Origin: Crossaster papposus
Taxonomy: Eukaryota; Echinodermata; Asteroidea; Velatida; Solasteridae
Assembly (NCBI GenBank): GCA_037893245.1
Contig: JBAIAA010000694.1
Location: forward strand, 248,001-312,000
Reading direction: 5' to 3'
Length of the DNA: 64,000 nucleotides
Shown: positions 11,701 to 23,420 of the stretch, one piece after another
Numbering within the stretch: the first letter of the stretch is position 1
How the letters are laid out: the number at the start of each line of letters is the position of its first letter
Position numbers and translations under genes: made by a program
The notes under the pieces: generated by a model
What the model saw: only the letters and a program-made list of their open reading frames with translations
Database searches by the model: none
Told to the model about the DNA's origin: nothing

Positions 11701-12585
11701 ACCTACATGTACATGTAATCTCACGTGTGGGGTGCTATCACACAATCACACCGCACAGCAGCCTTTTCCTAATGAGCTGCGGCTATTGCAGCCTGGAGTC
11801 AAAGAGCATCTACCATCAAGATTTACAATAGTAGATTACAACATTTTTACAAATGGTGTAGAAGCCAATCTCTGCATCCCCCAATACTTTTGTAGGGGTG
11901 GTTGCAGACTTCCTGGTTGTACTTGTCTGAGAATAACCTTGCTACGACCACGATTAGAAATATTGTTCGGCCATAGCGGCTGTCCATGAAAGCTTCCTGA
12001 TGGAACTTTTGTGTCGGAGAATCAGGCTCTCAGCCAGCTAGTTGGAAAGATGTTAGTTTCATGTCCTTCTTTAATTTAGTACCGCTCCATTTACTGTGCA
12101 CATAAATGCAGAGTCGGGACTGGGGCTTTGTTTGTTATAACCAGAAATTGTCTTAACAATGTTGTTATCAACGAGAGTTGACTGTGTATGTACGGTCAGG
12201 CATCTTTATAATAATGGAAACATAAAGCTTTTTGTTGTCCTTTATGTTTCTTTTACCCGTCGTGATCTCATGTACCAGCGGGCTGTAATCCAATCACTGA
12301 TCTCTACTGTAGAGATTCCCGTGATGGGGTCCGTCCGCTACTCATTTAATATGTTAAGCCTACTGCACACTTAACAATGTTAACGCGCAGACCTTCTGGG
12401 CACCCTTGCCCATCCACATGTGGAGCAACATGGCTCATCCGAGATAACATCTACGTCTCGTACCCCTTTAATTTTAGAATAGCATCTCGCATAACCCACC
12501 GCCTGATGCCCGGTGCGAGTCTATACATACACGTATGTAATCAGTATGCTCTACAGGTAAGATGAGTGACGTAGACTCCCACTTC

Positions 12586-12610
12586 CCCCCCCCCCCCCCC
12601 CCCCCCCCCC
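12586..12610. repeat. Poly-C tract
   Basis: About 25 consecutive C within intron-like sequence. A 'ctacag|gtaagatg' donor-like site lies just upstream (12556-12563), but no matching acceptor with an open frame is evident, so I do not call an exon there. Confidence 0.8.
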
Positions 12611-13783
12611 TCCCTTTCTAAAAGTGTTCTCTTAGGATAAACCGCTCACAGCAGATAAATGCACACAAGGCTATGGGGATGTGGTAAAAGAATCTGCATT
12701 CTGTGCCTTTTTTTTAGTGCAGTCAAAAAGACACTAAAAAAGGTTTGTTCAAACAGAAGTTTAGACACACAAGACACTTTAAAACACTTCACTGTCTAAA
12801 TGTTTTGTTGAATTTGTTTACTTCAGAACACGTCGATCTCTGTAAATTTGCTTGTACCTGTTATGCTTTTGCACGTATAAGATGAAATGTTTATTTCAAA
12901 TAAAAGTCGTCAAAACTTAATGGTTTGGACCATGCAGTGACAAATACGATCACACGGTCAAACAAAACCAAATTTGCCTCATTTTAGATCAAGATTTAGG
13001 CACAATCTGTGGTTTTAAGGATGTGTGTGTGTATGGAAATTTTTAGAAGGTTCTATTTCCCTTTTTTTTTAAAGAAATCTCATAGCTTTAAAAAAAAATT
13101 CCCGCAACCTACTTTCCTAACTTCTGTTTTGCATTGTGTTTGCTTGTTCTTTTAATCATCTTTTATTCTGATTTTATTCTGGTTTTGTTCTGCATCTGTT
13201 TGTTGGTGTTTGTTAACTCTAACCGTGCAGTCGGCTCCCGTCATGGTCAGAATAGATAAGGTAGGTTTAGAGTAACGCATAATGAATACAAGGATTAGTT
13301 TTGGATCCGAAGTCAAACATTCTGTTAATTTTTTTTTTATTTTGAGAATGATGGCTGGAGTGCAAGTGCCATTCCAGTTGCGTCTTCTCGTTGTGATCGC
13401 TGGATTTGTCAATAGTCCTAGGGCCAATTTAATGGAGCTGCTATTAAAGCACAAACATTTGCTTAGAATGAAAAATCTTTCTTGGCAAGCACAGGATTGC
13501 ATGACCGGCTCAAAATAAAGTGTGGCCAGGGATCACGCTTGATTTTACGATACAACCTTGGAATTTTTGTTTTTTTCAGTGACAGTTCATTGATCTTATC
13601 CTTTCAGTTAAAGCCATTGACAGTTAGAAAATATTGCAAAACACTCCAGCAGCCCATAGTGATTGCCGGCACTGCACACAGTAGCAGTTGGCAGTTTGGA
13701 ATATCAGAACATTCGGTCAAGCGCACTTTTGAGTGTTAAATTATCAAGTACTAAATTATTGGAAAATTGACAGCCCTACCAGA

Positions 13784-14338
13784 GACTGACTGACTGACTG
13801 ACTGACCGACCGACTATTAACTGACCGACCGACTATTAACTGACCGACCGACTATTAACTGACCGACCGACTATTAACTGACCGACCGACTATTAACTGA
13901 CCGACCGACTATTAACTGACCGACCGACTATTAACTGACCGACCGACTATTAACTGACCGACCGACTATTAACTGACCGACCGACTATTAACTGACCGAC
14001 CGACTATTAACTGACCGACCGACTATTAACTGACCGACCGACTATTAACTGACCGACCGACTATTAACTGACCGACCGACTATTAACTGACCGACCGACT
14101 ATTAACTGACCGACCGACTATTAACTGACCGACCGACTATTAACTGACCGACCGACTATTAACTGACCGACCGACTATTAACTGACCGACCGACTATTAA
14201 CTGACCGACTTACTATTAACTGACCGACTTACTATTAACTGACCGACCGACTATTAACTGACCGACCGACTATTAACTGACCGACCGACTATTAACTGAC
14301 CGACCGACTATTAACTGACCGACCGACTATTAACTGAC
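13784..14338. repeat. 19-bp minisatellite, about 28 copies
   Basis: The unit CTGACCGACCGACTATTAA is repeated almost perfectly. It grows out of a (GACT)n run at the left, which suggests origin by slippage. Two adjacent units carry GACTTACT instead of GACCGACT (about 14207-14232). The array ends 360 bp upstream of the headpiece exon at 14696 and is presumably intronic. Confidence 0.95.
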
Positions 14339-14695
14339 TTATAACTCTGATTATCCTAAACTCTAAACTCCCAGAAAAGCCTTTGATCAACTTTATACTA
14401 AATAATCCAACTCTCACTAAATTCTCTCTGCAATAATTGAGGGATAAACTATCATGTGTGTGGAGACTTTCATAACTATTACCCCCAATCAACCTGCTAG
14501 CTAGTGATTCACAAAATCTGCAATTTTACTTAACAAAGTAGGCATAAAAACCATGAATTTCCTTTATCTCGATGCGACATTCAAGCAGTTCAGTTGTTGT
14601 CACATTTCATTAAAAATTTGTAATTGTCAGTAAATTCTAGTTTGGGTTGACATTTAAATGTTTGTCAACCCCTTCCCCCGATCCAAACTAATTAG

Positions 14696-14803
14696 AGTCC
14701 TAAGAAGGAGGATGGTGAGGACTTTAACTCCCTTCCTAAGTACTCACTTGAGAAACTACAAGCTAAAGAACTTCCTGATGATGTGGACTCCGGCAAGAAA
14801 GAG
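14696..14803 (+). CDS. Villin-headpiece gene, exon with first half of the headpiece
   Basis: A 108-nt exon (36 codons, phase 0/0) lies between acceptor 'caaactaattag' and donor GAG|GTAAGA (14804). It begins SPKKEDGEDF and ends YSLEKLQAKELPDDVDSGKKE. The tail matches the N-terminal subdomain of villin headpieces, in which a Tyr-x-x-x-x-Leu segment is followed by a Leu-Pro-x-x-Val-Asp-x-x-(Arg/Lys)-Lys-Glu segment. It joins in frame to the exon at 17502, which completes the domain. Headpieces bind F-actin, and proteins carrying them (villin, advillin, dematin, abLIM, supervillin) bundle or anchor actin. The Leu-Pro-x-x-Val-Asp wording favours a villin/advillin relative, but the rest of the protein lies outside the window. 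Confidence 0.78.
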
Positions 14804-14931
14804 GTAAGACAGAAAAATAACAAAAACAAAAAAATTACACCAGGGAACCTTACATGGGTGAAAGAGTGATTACAACAAATGTAGGGAATATTGAAGCGGA
14901 TCTTCTTGGTAAAACTTCTTTTTGTCAACAG

Positions 14932-14976
14932 TTGGACTTGTATGGAGATTTGCATAGCCTCATTTGTGGTCTGCAG
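14932..14976 (+). CDS. Possible 45-nt cassette exon inside the headpiece
   Basis: The acceptor is strong ('cttctttttgtcaacag', AG at 14930-14931) and the donor is CTGCAG|GTAATT. Between them lie 15 open codons reading LDLYGDLHSLICGLQ. Length is a multiple of three and both phases are 0, so inclusion would not shift the frame. It would insert 15 residues between KKE and YYLS, a junction that is contiguous in known headpieces, so the constitutive transcript should skip it. It may be an alternative micro-exon or a chance match. Confidence 0.3.
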
Positions 14977-14984
14977 GTAATTCT

Positions 14985-15200
14985 GTATGTTGTGGGTTCA
15001 GCCTGGGGTTATTGTGCTTATGCTCTTTAGGCAAGGCACTTTGTCACTCCTTGCTTCTCCCCACTTTATTGGGTACCTGTGTTGGCAGAGATTTGTGGTT
15101 GATTTAGCCGATAAGGCCAAAATAGCAGCATGAGCTGTATACTCCTGCGGGAGCCGAGATAGTATTTGGAATATTTCATTGGCCCAATGAGTCGGGTAAA
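14985..15200 (+). repeat. Probable SINE-like dispersed repeat
   Basis: The segment has a B-box-like 'gtgggttcagcctgggg', then 'ggcaaggcactttgtcact', 'tgcttctccccac' and 'gggtacctgtg'. I recall this order from tRNA-derived SINEs in marine deuterostomes. That is recollection, not a search. No ORF. Confidence 0.35.
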
Positions 15201-15363
15201 TAATATTTTATGCACTAATATGGTGAGAATGTGTTCTCCGTGTAAAATTGAAGGAAAGTTCGTTATCTAATTTGCTTATCTAAAGTTATCTAAAGTTCGT
15301 TATCTAATTTCGGACTTGTGCACCTTGAACACAGGCATTGACAAATTGGAAAACCGCCAACAC

Positions 15364-15445
15364 AGGGTTAGATAACTCAGTTGGTAAAGCACCGTAATTT
15401 AAGGAAATGCAGAGGTCGCAGGTTCTAGTTCCGCTCCAGTAAATG
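15364..15445 (+). repeat. tRNA-derived SINE head
   Basis: A-box-like 'gataactcagttggtaaag' and B-box-like 'ggttctagttcc' are spaced as in a tRNA. They are followed by 'gctccagtaaatgtctttgt'. A related tail, 'gctccagtcaatttctttgt', follows a decayed tRNA-like head at 21125-21210, so these are two copies of one SINE family. Confidence 0.5.
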
Positions 15446-15837
15446 TCTTTGTAAAAATGTGTAGGTAATGTTATAATGTGTTTCGTTTTCTTTTATTCTT
15501 TTGGGGCGACTTGCAACCTTCAGAAAAAGGGCTGCAAACCATGTTCGATTTTTGGTTGATGTCTTGTGAAAAAGTGAACACCTTTTATAGTGCCAGTTTC
15601 TGAGAATTCAATTTTTTGTTTCTCGTTAAAACTTCACAAAGCACACATTTTAAAATTGATATCTCTCTGGAGACATGACATTTCTTTTTCCTTGGGAAAC
15701 TTATATTTTTGACTTATTTTGACAAATTTTCCCGAAAGGTATATGGGAATATATATATATATATGTGAATAAGATAAATACTGCTGCAAACTGCTTACTG
15801 GCTGGAATGACCTAAAATATACAAATTAAATAAGTTA

Positions 15838-16258
15838 AGAGGGCCTAATATTTTTATCTCCTTCAGAGACTAAATGGCTATGTACAAGAAACAAACATAT
15901 ATAGGGCAACATACAGCATGATGCACATCATGAAAGCTGAAAAACACAAAAACAGAAGGGGTAAACCGGTAAAGCCACAAGGAAGGGGTCCAGGGTGGAG
16001 AATAAAGGGAAGAACTAACAAAGAAGTATGAATAGGAGTAATGTGGAGGGGGGGGGGGGGGGTTGAGGAAAACCAGAGGAGTGAGAACAAACAAAAACTA
16101 AATTCTGGCAAGGAATGAATCTGAAACAGATGACAAATGAAAAAAAAAATTAAGTTAATCATTTCCTAGTTGGATGTTGCCCTATATATGTTTGTTTCTT
16201 GTACACAGCCATTTAGTCTCTGAAGAAGATCTTGTTACTTCGAAATATTAGGCCCTCT
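15838..16258. mobile_element. 421-bp MITE with long TIRs and TA duplication
   Basis: The left end (AGAGGGCCTAATATTTTTAT...) is inverted at the right end (...AATATTAGGCCCTCT). Matching extends over ~75 bp, including 'ctaaatggctatgtacaag' and its complement. TA flanks both sides (15836-15837, 16259-16260). Inside are a poly-G tract and no real ORF. It is a non-autonomous DNA transposon in the last intron of the headpiece gene. Confidence 0.8.
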
Positions 16259-16269
16259 TATATATATAT

Positions 16270-16738
16270 ATGTGGTTGGACCGTATTAAACGTACACTTA
16301 AAACTGGCTCATGGGCTGGACATTGGTAATTGCTTGCATTATCATGAATGGGTGGATTCGGGGGGTTGTATTTTATAGTAAATATCGTTTAACTGACCTG
16401 TCCGAAGTTTTACAATAATGGATGCCGAGAAAAGCATGAAAAACAGCGTTTGTTTTCACCTGGCGTTGAGCAGTAATTCTTATGTTATTTTTGTTTTTTT
16501 CTGCGATCACCGCGATTTTTTTTTATAAAATTATATTTTTCGGAATAATTACTGGATATCTAGCGCAATCATTTTGCCTGATGCCTGAAATCATTATTTA
16601 CTTTCAAATAAGTAAGATATTTTTTATTAATTCGGTAGTAAATATTTTCGATATCTGCAAATGGTGTATTCTACCTTTAATGCATCCAGTTCCATGAGCC
16701 GGTTTTAAACATACTTTAAAAACCAGCCAACCACATTT
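16270..16738. mobile_element. Probable second MITE with imperfect TIRs
   Basis: 'atgtggttgg...tattaaacgtacacttaaaactggctcatgg' at 16270-16316 is matched in inverted form by 'catgagccggttttaaacatactttaaaaaccagccaaccacat' at 16695-16738. The arms are about 45 bp with several mismatches. The target duplication is unclear (TA on the left, TT on the right). It abuts the MITE ending at 16258. Confidence 0.6.
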
Positions 16739-17501
16739 GTATTCCATTATGGATGTATTAATATTACATGTTAAATGTTACGTGTCGAAATCATCTTCAA
16801 ACACATTATAGAAAACAGTGATTCGTGGTATTCTAAGTTATGATTGATATTTTTATAAAATAGGAACCTTTGTCTCAGACTTAAAAAGTACATACAAAAA
16901 AATATTTCAGCTCTCAAAACTATTTTGGGTGGGACAACAAATATATTTAACAACATGCTATCACTGTTACACTGCCTTGTTGTTGCTTTTCATGTACATT
17001 GGGGTTGTGATGCTTGTAGTTGTAAAGATTTCATAAATTCCCCACTTTTCAGCCATGTTCATTTTTGCGTGGAATTGCCCTGTTTTTCTCTGTATTTCAT
17101 GTCTAGTTACAGAGATATTGGAGGAAATTAATTTTACTCTAATGTCGGCGGCTGATTTGCATATTTAAGAGTAGGGTTACCACTGAGTATTACAAAAAGG
17201 TATTTATCCCATTCTCTGACCCTCAAAACATAGGTGTAGACACTTCATTTGCCATGTTTACCTGCCTGGTTACAAAAAAAAAATCGGAGATTGGCAAAAT
17301 GGTGGCTATTTTGATAATGCAAATTATACAGACAAAAACTCAAATTTTGCTTGGAAACCAAGTTTATCGGATCCATCATACCTGAATTATGCTGAAAAGT
17401 CTGGTTCCCAACTTTTACCCAAAAATGCTCCTAGCATTCACATTTTTTAGAAATCCCACTAGACTATTATGATTTTGTCTGTTTGTCTTGTTGTTTTTCA
17501 G

Positions 17502-17615
17502 TATTACTTATCTACTGCCGATTTTGAAAAAGTCTTCAAGATGAAATTTGAGGCTTACATCAAGTTACCTGCATGGAAAAAAACAAGCTTGCGGAAGGCA
17601 AACCAGCTTTTTTAG
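17502..17615 (+). CDS. Villin-headpiece gene, terminal exon (C-terminal headpiece subdomain)
   Basis: After a strong acceptor (gtttgtcttgttgtttttcag) the exon reads 37 codons then TAG. It begins YYLSTADFEKVFKM, passes KLPAWKK and ends in the sequence NQLF. This fits the villin headpiece C-terminal subdomain: a Tyr-Leu-Ser start, the hydrophobic core Phe residues (DF, VF), the LP-x-WK motif that forms the F-actin-binding surface, basic Lys/Arg residues near the end, and Leu-Phe as the very last residues. It joins exon 14696-14803 in phase 0 to give KKE-YYLS with no gap. Family assignment is firm; which headpiece protein it is remains open. Confidence 0.85.
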   Translation, partial: YYLSTADFEKVFKMKFEAYIKLPAWKKTSLRKANQLF

Positions 17616-17811
17616 AAATGCTTATATATTTTGGGAAGACTGCCAAGGAAAAGGTTATATTGTATTAAAGATTTCCCAAAACCTTTTTTTTCTGGCGCTG
17701 TAACATGTAAGATCACCAAATGTTTAGAAAAAAACAAAACGCATTTTATTTCTTGGAGTAAAGACTGCTCAAATTAGATAATTTATACAATCTATTGCAT
17801 ATTGATTTTGT

Positions 17812-17817
17812 AATAAA
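17812..17817 (+). terminator. Candidate polyadenylation signal of the headpiece gene
   Basis: AATAAA lies 197 nt after the stop codon, and a second AATAAA is at 17855-17860. Both sit in AT-rich sequence, where such hexamers occur by chance. Position fits a short 3' UTR. Confidence 0.4.
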
Positions 17818-17860
17818 AAAATGGTTGAAGCAGTTTGGTTTTTTGTTTAGTATTAATAAA

Positions 17861-20700
17861 AAATAGTCCTATTATAGATATGCGGCTGCAGAATGTTTAG
17901 TTTCTTTTAGGTACTGAATGTTGTCATTTTCTAAAATCTAAAATGATTCTTGATTTTCCTGAGATAGGACTCGCAATTTTAAAAGATGGAAAAGCAAAAG
18001 GAGTTTGTTTCTTTATCATTTTTTGAGTAGTGCATGGTAATAATTATAGTAATTATAAGTGCATGACAACTATATTTCAGTTCAAAATATGATGTAGTTA
18101 CAGGAAAGTTAGAATAGTTTGTTTTGGTTTAGAACCAATTGGTAATTTAAACTTTTGAGAAAGGAGACTAAACTTTTTTGCTAAACTTTTTGCGAAGTTT
18201 TTTGCCTAACCACAACCTTAAGCTTTTTATCTTTAGTCCAATGCCTGCCGCGCCTACTCGGGAGTCAAACTTCGGAAGTCGAGCCAACAGACCAGACTCT
18301 ATGACTGCCTGGAATTGTTGTGATGGGGCTGATTTCCTGTTTATTTTATAAATTGTATCACAAGGGCTTTAAGTTCAGCAGTCTTATGCAAAGGCCAGGG
18401 TTATCTTGTAGGTTGAGTGGGCAGATTAGGGGAAAATTTGTATAAAAATTGTTCCTGCTAAATTCTGTTTGGCCGTGTTATCGTATTTGTCATTACTTGT
18501 TAAAGTTTCAGGTTAATTGTTTGATAAAAAATGTATAACTTTTACATGTATACATGCTTTCATGATTTTCAAGAAATTTGGATGCAGTCACCCTTGGGTG
18601 GAAAGACATAATTCTTCATTGGATGACTGAGGTCAAAGGTCATTAGAGGTTATTGTTTGCATGTATGTTATCATTTTACATGAGATTTATAGGTTTGCAT
18701 GGTGAAAAGGCAATAAGATAAGTTGTTTGCGGTAGCACTATGTCGTATCTCTTTATGAGTTGTGTGGTTCTGAAAAGAACAGGAGGGAACTTGACGTTTC
18801 GGACAGTATTCTCTGTCGCGTTAATTTCACGTTAAGTTTTTGAACAAAAATTATATAAATTCTACATGCTTTCATGAATGTTTATGAAAGGGTCACTTGT
18901 TAAAAAATATGTGCCTTTGTAAAGGGTAATGTGATGAAAAAGTGGAGAAACTGTTTGATTTTACCCACTGTCTTTTACAATGTTAAAGCCCTAGCGTCTT
19001 TCTTACCGATCTATTCTTGATGAGTCATATTCTGCCTGTTGGTCTGTCTATCTGACTGTTTGTCAGTAGTGGGACATTTTATCCTTTTCTCCACTCTCTG
19101 TCCTGCCATATAACCCTGATATTCTGTCGCTGTTCTTTTAATTTTTTGTATGCCCCCTTTTTTTACTTTTAACCTCGAAATTTCAGACCTAGATCGAAAA
19201 CAAATATCAAACTGTACAGCTGCAACTTTATCTCCCGATAGCTTTGATGATTTAACCTGTTCTAAAGTACCTTCACATTAGTGGGCTTGTTGTGTAATTA
19301 GAACACAGGTTTATAGGAGGGCCTTCAGATTCTCCAACGCTCATAAAATGTGCCGAAAAAGTAAAAAGTAAAACAAATTCAAGAAGTGATTTGAACGTGA
19401 ACATTTGGCTCTTCCAAAAAAATCAATTCCTTTTCCGAAAAAAATATTTGAACTGATAGTCCCCTGAAAGGTGCATTTCCACATTTTGACTAAATGAGTC
19501 TGGTAAAAAAAAAGCAGACTAAATTTATTCCCATACTGGGTTTTTGTTTATGCAAACTTTTGCAAATACATGTAATGTGGACTATATCGTGTGTATTTAG
19601 TACGGGGTGCCTTTTCTATCAGAATAAAGTAATCGTGTAAGATTTTATCAGTGCATTTGTAAAAGAGTACAGACAAAATGAATTTATGTTCCAATTTAGT
19701 CTAGAATCTATTTTTGTTTATCAAATATTGTTTGATAAATGACAAAAGGTAAAAAAAAATGCCGATTTATTAGCTAAATACAAAAACCTAGAAGTAGAAT
19801 TGATAATATAAATATAGTGCATACAGAAGAACTATTTTTAGCATTTAATGGTCATGGCTTGATATCATAGATTTTGCAGAAATTGAATTATATACAGAAA
19901 AGTGCTAATTATAATTGAATAAAAGACAATTATATAAGCTGAATAAGCAGTGCTTTATTTACATAGAAATGCTAGCATATTTTATGCTTGGAAATCATTG
20001 TTATAGTAAAATTTTGATTTTCTTTTTCAAACAAATTTTAAAAACCATGTACTGTATACGCATAAATTTGAGATTTTGTGTTGCATCGGCAGGCCTTTAC
20101 ACATCGTTAAAAAGTGTTTATCATTGCACCAAATGCGCACTCCAGTTCAGTTGTGCGTACTTGGACCCCCACAAATTAAGAGCGGGAGGCTCTTAATTAA
20201 AAATTTGAATAGAATTAATTAATTACTTGTGCGATGTCTCATTCGAAAACGAATACAATGCTAGAACATTATAAATTCAATTCGAAAATCACTTTGAATT
20301 TCACTTTTAATACAATTATTAAACAAATCTAAAAGACAACAATTTCATTTTGTTTTATTTTGTATTCTTTGCCATAGTAACCATTTTGTTTTATTGAGGT
20401 GTGGATTAGTTTTGTTTGTATATTTTGAGTTGTTTTCTTTCTTTTTATTATTTTTTTAGTTGTAGTTGTACTAAATACCAGTCAATGTCCTCTCGATTTA
20501 ACAAACAACAATTTGATCATGCTAGGTCAGTTTTCATGACAATGGGTTAAAATGTTCACTATGGGACATTATAATTTGTAATATAAAAAGCTGTATCCTC
20601 TATGAGTGATGAGCATTTTGCAGGTTTGCAGCATTGTGACTTTGGGCGTGATCTCTGGGTACATGTCATGATATGCGGGTATAATAACACCCCCAGAACA
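17861..20700. other. AT-rich intergenic DNA without recognisable genes
   Basis: Only short frames with no family resemblance are present. There is a low-complexity AT background and no splice-bounded open segment I can support. If the headpiece mRNA uses a distal poly-A site, part of this is 3' UTR (for example AATAAA near 19623). Confidence 0.5.
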
Positions 20701-20734
20701 AAGATATTGACAAAATGGGAGAAGGGTGATCACC

Positions 20735-21131
20735 TGCTCTCACGAAATCGGAGTAAAATTGACATTTTGATATTTTGAGATACTGGTATTTCCAGATTAT
20801 TTGAATTCTTAGCTTTAAAATGATTTATCATTTATTGGGTAAGGTATTTAAAACATATGTAATATTAAGCAAAACCATTACACACGTCAAATTAAGAATA
20901 GTTGATAATTAATTTCGCTACATTTTACTTCTGGAGTACGCCCAGTAAAATCAAATTTAGATTTCTTTTGCTAATCTTTTTCAAAAAAAATACATGGTAG
21001 TTCGAAAGAAAACATATGTGGGAATTGTATCATGCCAAAACCCCCAAAACGATTCCCCACTGTCAAATCGGCTATTTTCAATCATAACTCAATCATAATC
21101 ATAACGCCGTTTTTCTGGGTGCAGGTCACAT
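20735..21131. mobile_element. Diverged relative of the TA-flanked MITE
   Basis: 'gagtaaaattgacattttga', 'gagatactggtattt' and the end 'gcaggtcacata' match the order of segments in the MITE at 2825-3446. The left TIR is decayed. A SINE-like tRNA remnant follows directly (21125-21210). Confidence 0.5.
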
Positions 21132-21711
21132 AATGACCAACAGCAGAGCGCCAAAACGGCAATCCAAAGGTCGTAAGATCAATCCCTGCTCCAGTCAATT
21201 TCTTTGTTCAACTTGTAAATTCATTTTTAAAAGACGGAAATAAATTTTGTTGGAATTTAAAAATGAGTAATGAATTATTATCTATTTTTGATAAGTTCTT
21301 TAGATTTTTTTGCAAAATACCGCGCTGGGACAATGGGGTGACGTCACAGGTGGAGGTTAACTGGTGAATATTTTACAATTCAAGGAAATGGTGTCCAGCG
21401 GTATGCATTGTTTAATATGGAGGTTGGATTAGTCTGAACATTCTTCTTTTGAGAAAAGTTTGTCAAACCATGCTTAACTGTACTTCACCACCTTGTTGAA
21501 CATCGTCAACTCTTGATATAAGGAATTCTTCCTGTAACAACAGGCATATACATGTATAGGGAAAATTATGCTATAGTGCTGTGCATGCATTTGGTTGAGT
21601 AGAAACGTATTTTAATACTAGTATGTGCCTTGAGACAAATAGTTTCAAATATAAACGATAATAAATGAGCACAAGTGTTCAGATTTGTTGCATCCTTTTT
21701 TTTTTGTCCCG

Positions 21712-21772
21712 TTGGTCCCGGTTTAGAGTCCCCGCATTAGAGTCCACGGTTTAGAGTCCCCGCTTTAGAGAA
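21712..21772. repeat. Short tandem motif 'ttagagtccccgc'
   Basis: Four imperfect copies of a ~17-bp unit (tttagagtccccgc and variants). No coding context. Confidence 0.6.
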
Positions 21773-22139
21773 TGAAAGATTTAGATTCATATTTTGTTTA
21801 TCTTTTATTGTAATAATTCGTAATTTGTAACTCAAATATTTTAAATTATAAGCATGTTCGAAAAGGCAAATTTTCTATTTTCTATGGACAATAAAAATTT
21901 GAATAATGAATGAATGATCGTCAAGTCGAATCCTTCCATTCTAAGACTTGATGAAGGGTTGTCAAATCGCATCCTTGCAATCAGGCACCGAACGGGGGTT
22001 GTCATTTTGCAAGCACTCGTTGTAAGACAAACTTCCTCCTCCCTCTATAAGACGCACTTAAGCCGTGTTCTAGACAGGGCCCAGACCAGGGAAAACTAAG
22101 GGTTTTTCCTGTCAAGGTTTTCTCAACGGTTTCATCATC

Positions 22140-22740
22140 CTGAACCTCAACCATTTGATATTAGCTTGGGGGCCACCCTGATTTTTGCCCCTAATTCAAA
22201 ATGGCCGCTAAAAATTACATAAACTACATAATACTGCTATTTACGTTTCATATCAACGGTATTTTTAGTGATTCTGTCATCTTGAATGTACCACCATTGA
22301 ATTTAGCTCCAGAGCCACCCAGAATTTGGCCTCAAATCCAAGATGGTCGCCAAAATTGAAAATGGCTGCCAAAATTACATAAAATATACTGCTAGTTACG
22401 TTTAATATCAACGTTGTTTTTTTGTGATTCTGCTCATCTTGAATGTACACCCATTAAATTTAGCTCCAGAGCCACCCAGAATTTGGCCTCAAATCCAAGA
22501 TGGCCGCCAAAATCTAAAATGGCTGCCAAAATTACTCTAATCGGGTTTATACTGCTTCTTGTTTTTTTCTGTCAGAGTTTTTTCAGTGATTTCGTCATTC
22601 TAAGCCCAAGGCCTTTAAGATTAGTCTGGGGAATACCCAGGATTTATCGTCTAATCCAAGATGGCTGCCAAAATGGCTGACAAAATGGCTGCCAAAATGG
22701 CTGCTAAAATGGCCACCAAAAGCATCATACTTAAATTTAA
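22140..22740. repeat. ~150-bp tandem repeat, about four diverged copies
   Basis: The phrase 'atccaagatgg(t/c)(c/t)gcc' recurs at about 22194 (variant), 22337, 22492 and 22651. Each copy also has 'gctccagagccaccc' and 'tttacg/tatcaacg' blocks. The last copy decays into 'atggctgccaaa' triplet-like iterations. The 88-codon frame through it is a repeat artefact. Confidence 0.75.
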
Positions 22741-22746
22741 AGTACA

Positions 22747-22782
22747 CTAGCGGGATGCCACGCTTCGCGCGGCACCCGCTAG
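22747..22782. other. GC-rich hairpin
   Basis: 'ctagcgggatgcc' (22747-22759) pairs with 'ggcacccgctag' (22771-22782), giving 12 pairs with one bulged base and an 11-nt loop 'acgcttcgcgc'. It sits exactly at the end of the ~150-bp tandem repeat. Function unknown; it may be a tiny palindromic insertion. Confidence 0.6.
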
Positions 22783-23189
22783 CTGGGTGGAATCGTAACT
22801 TATAGATACACCTTGTTGACGTCCTAAAAACATAATGGATTGTATGACAAACAAACCGAGATCATTTAGTGGGCACGAAATGAAATAATCAAATGATTTT
22901 GTCACGGTGATTTGTATTCGTCATATGTCCCTTTAGGGGGTCCGTAGGATACCACTGGCTCTGAATAAAAATAATCTGCGTAATGCAGTCACGTTTCTAA
23001 ATTGAATATTCATATCCACGATCGCCATACAATTTTGCGACATTTTTGCACGATCAAAGTTACAATTGAGGCAATAGCGATTGTTTTTAGAGAGATAATG
23101 TTGTAATATTTAAGTATTGACAATGTGCAAGAGAGAAATTTGTCCAAAAGGCAACACGAAAGAAATTAATCATTGTTTTTACGTTCCCA

Positions 23190-23420
23190 AACTGTGACTG
23201 AAAGTGGTCGGCGCGCACGGAATTCGAAGCCGAAAACGAAGCTGGCGCTCAAACTCCGCAATAACCAAGGTATGCGCCGCCCAATCACGAACAACAAACT
23301 CGGCAACAACTCGGCCACCGCGCGCGCGAGCAAGGCGGATACAATCACTGATCTCTACAAACTGGATAGGTCGAGCGGCTCTGCATGTGAAGCCATTGGC
23401 GGCCATATTGGGATATTAAA
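23190..23420. other. CpG-rich island-like segment
   Basis: CpG density is far higher than in flanking AT-rich DNA (cggcgcgcacgg, ccgcgcgcgcgag). Overlapping frames are open on both strands only because stops are rare in this composition. It could be a promoter or part of a dispersed repeat. 'caatcactgatctctac' also occurs at 12291. Confidence 0.3.

Larger units (their letters stand above)
1336..14695 (+). other. Long intron-like stretch, full of transposon remnants
   Basis: If the exons at 1270 and 14696 belong to one transcript, this 13.4-kb stretch is intronic. It contains the MITEs, DIRS fragments, Harbinger pseudogene and minisatellite listed separately. I found no further exon with convincing splice signals on the plus strand except the weak candidate at 9017-9299. 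Stretches 4250-5500 and 9350-10750 hold only AT-rich sequence, short 'cactgtattgt' microsatellite copies (4290-4340 and around 4940) and nothing I can assign. More than one gene cannot be excluded. Confidence 0.45.

Noticed and set aside
12286-12560. Donor-like 'ctacag|gtaagatg' with preceding open codons
   Set aside because: No credible acceptor and no protein-like frame; only a small hairpin (tctctactgtagaga) is present.
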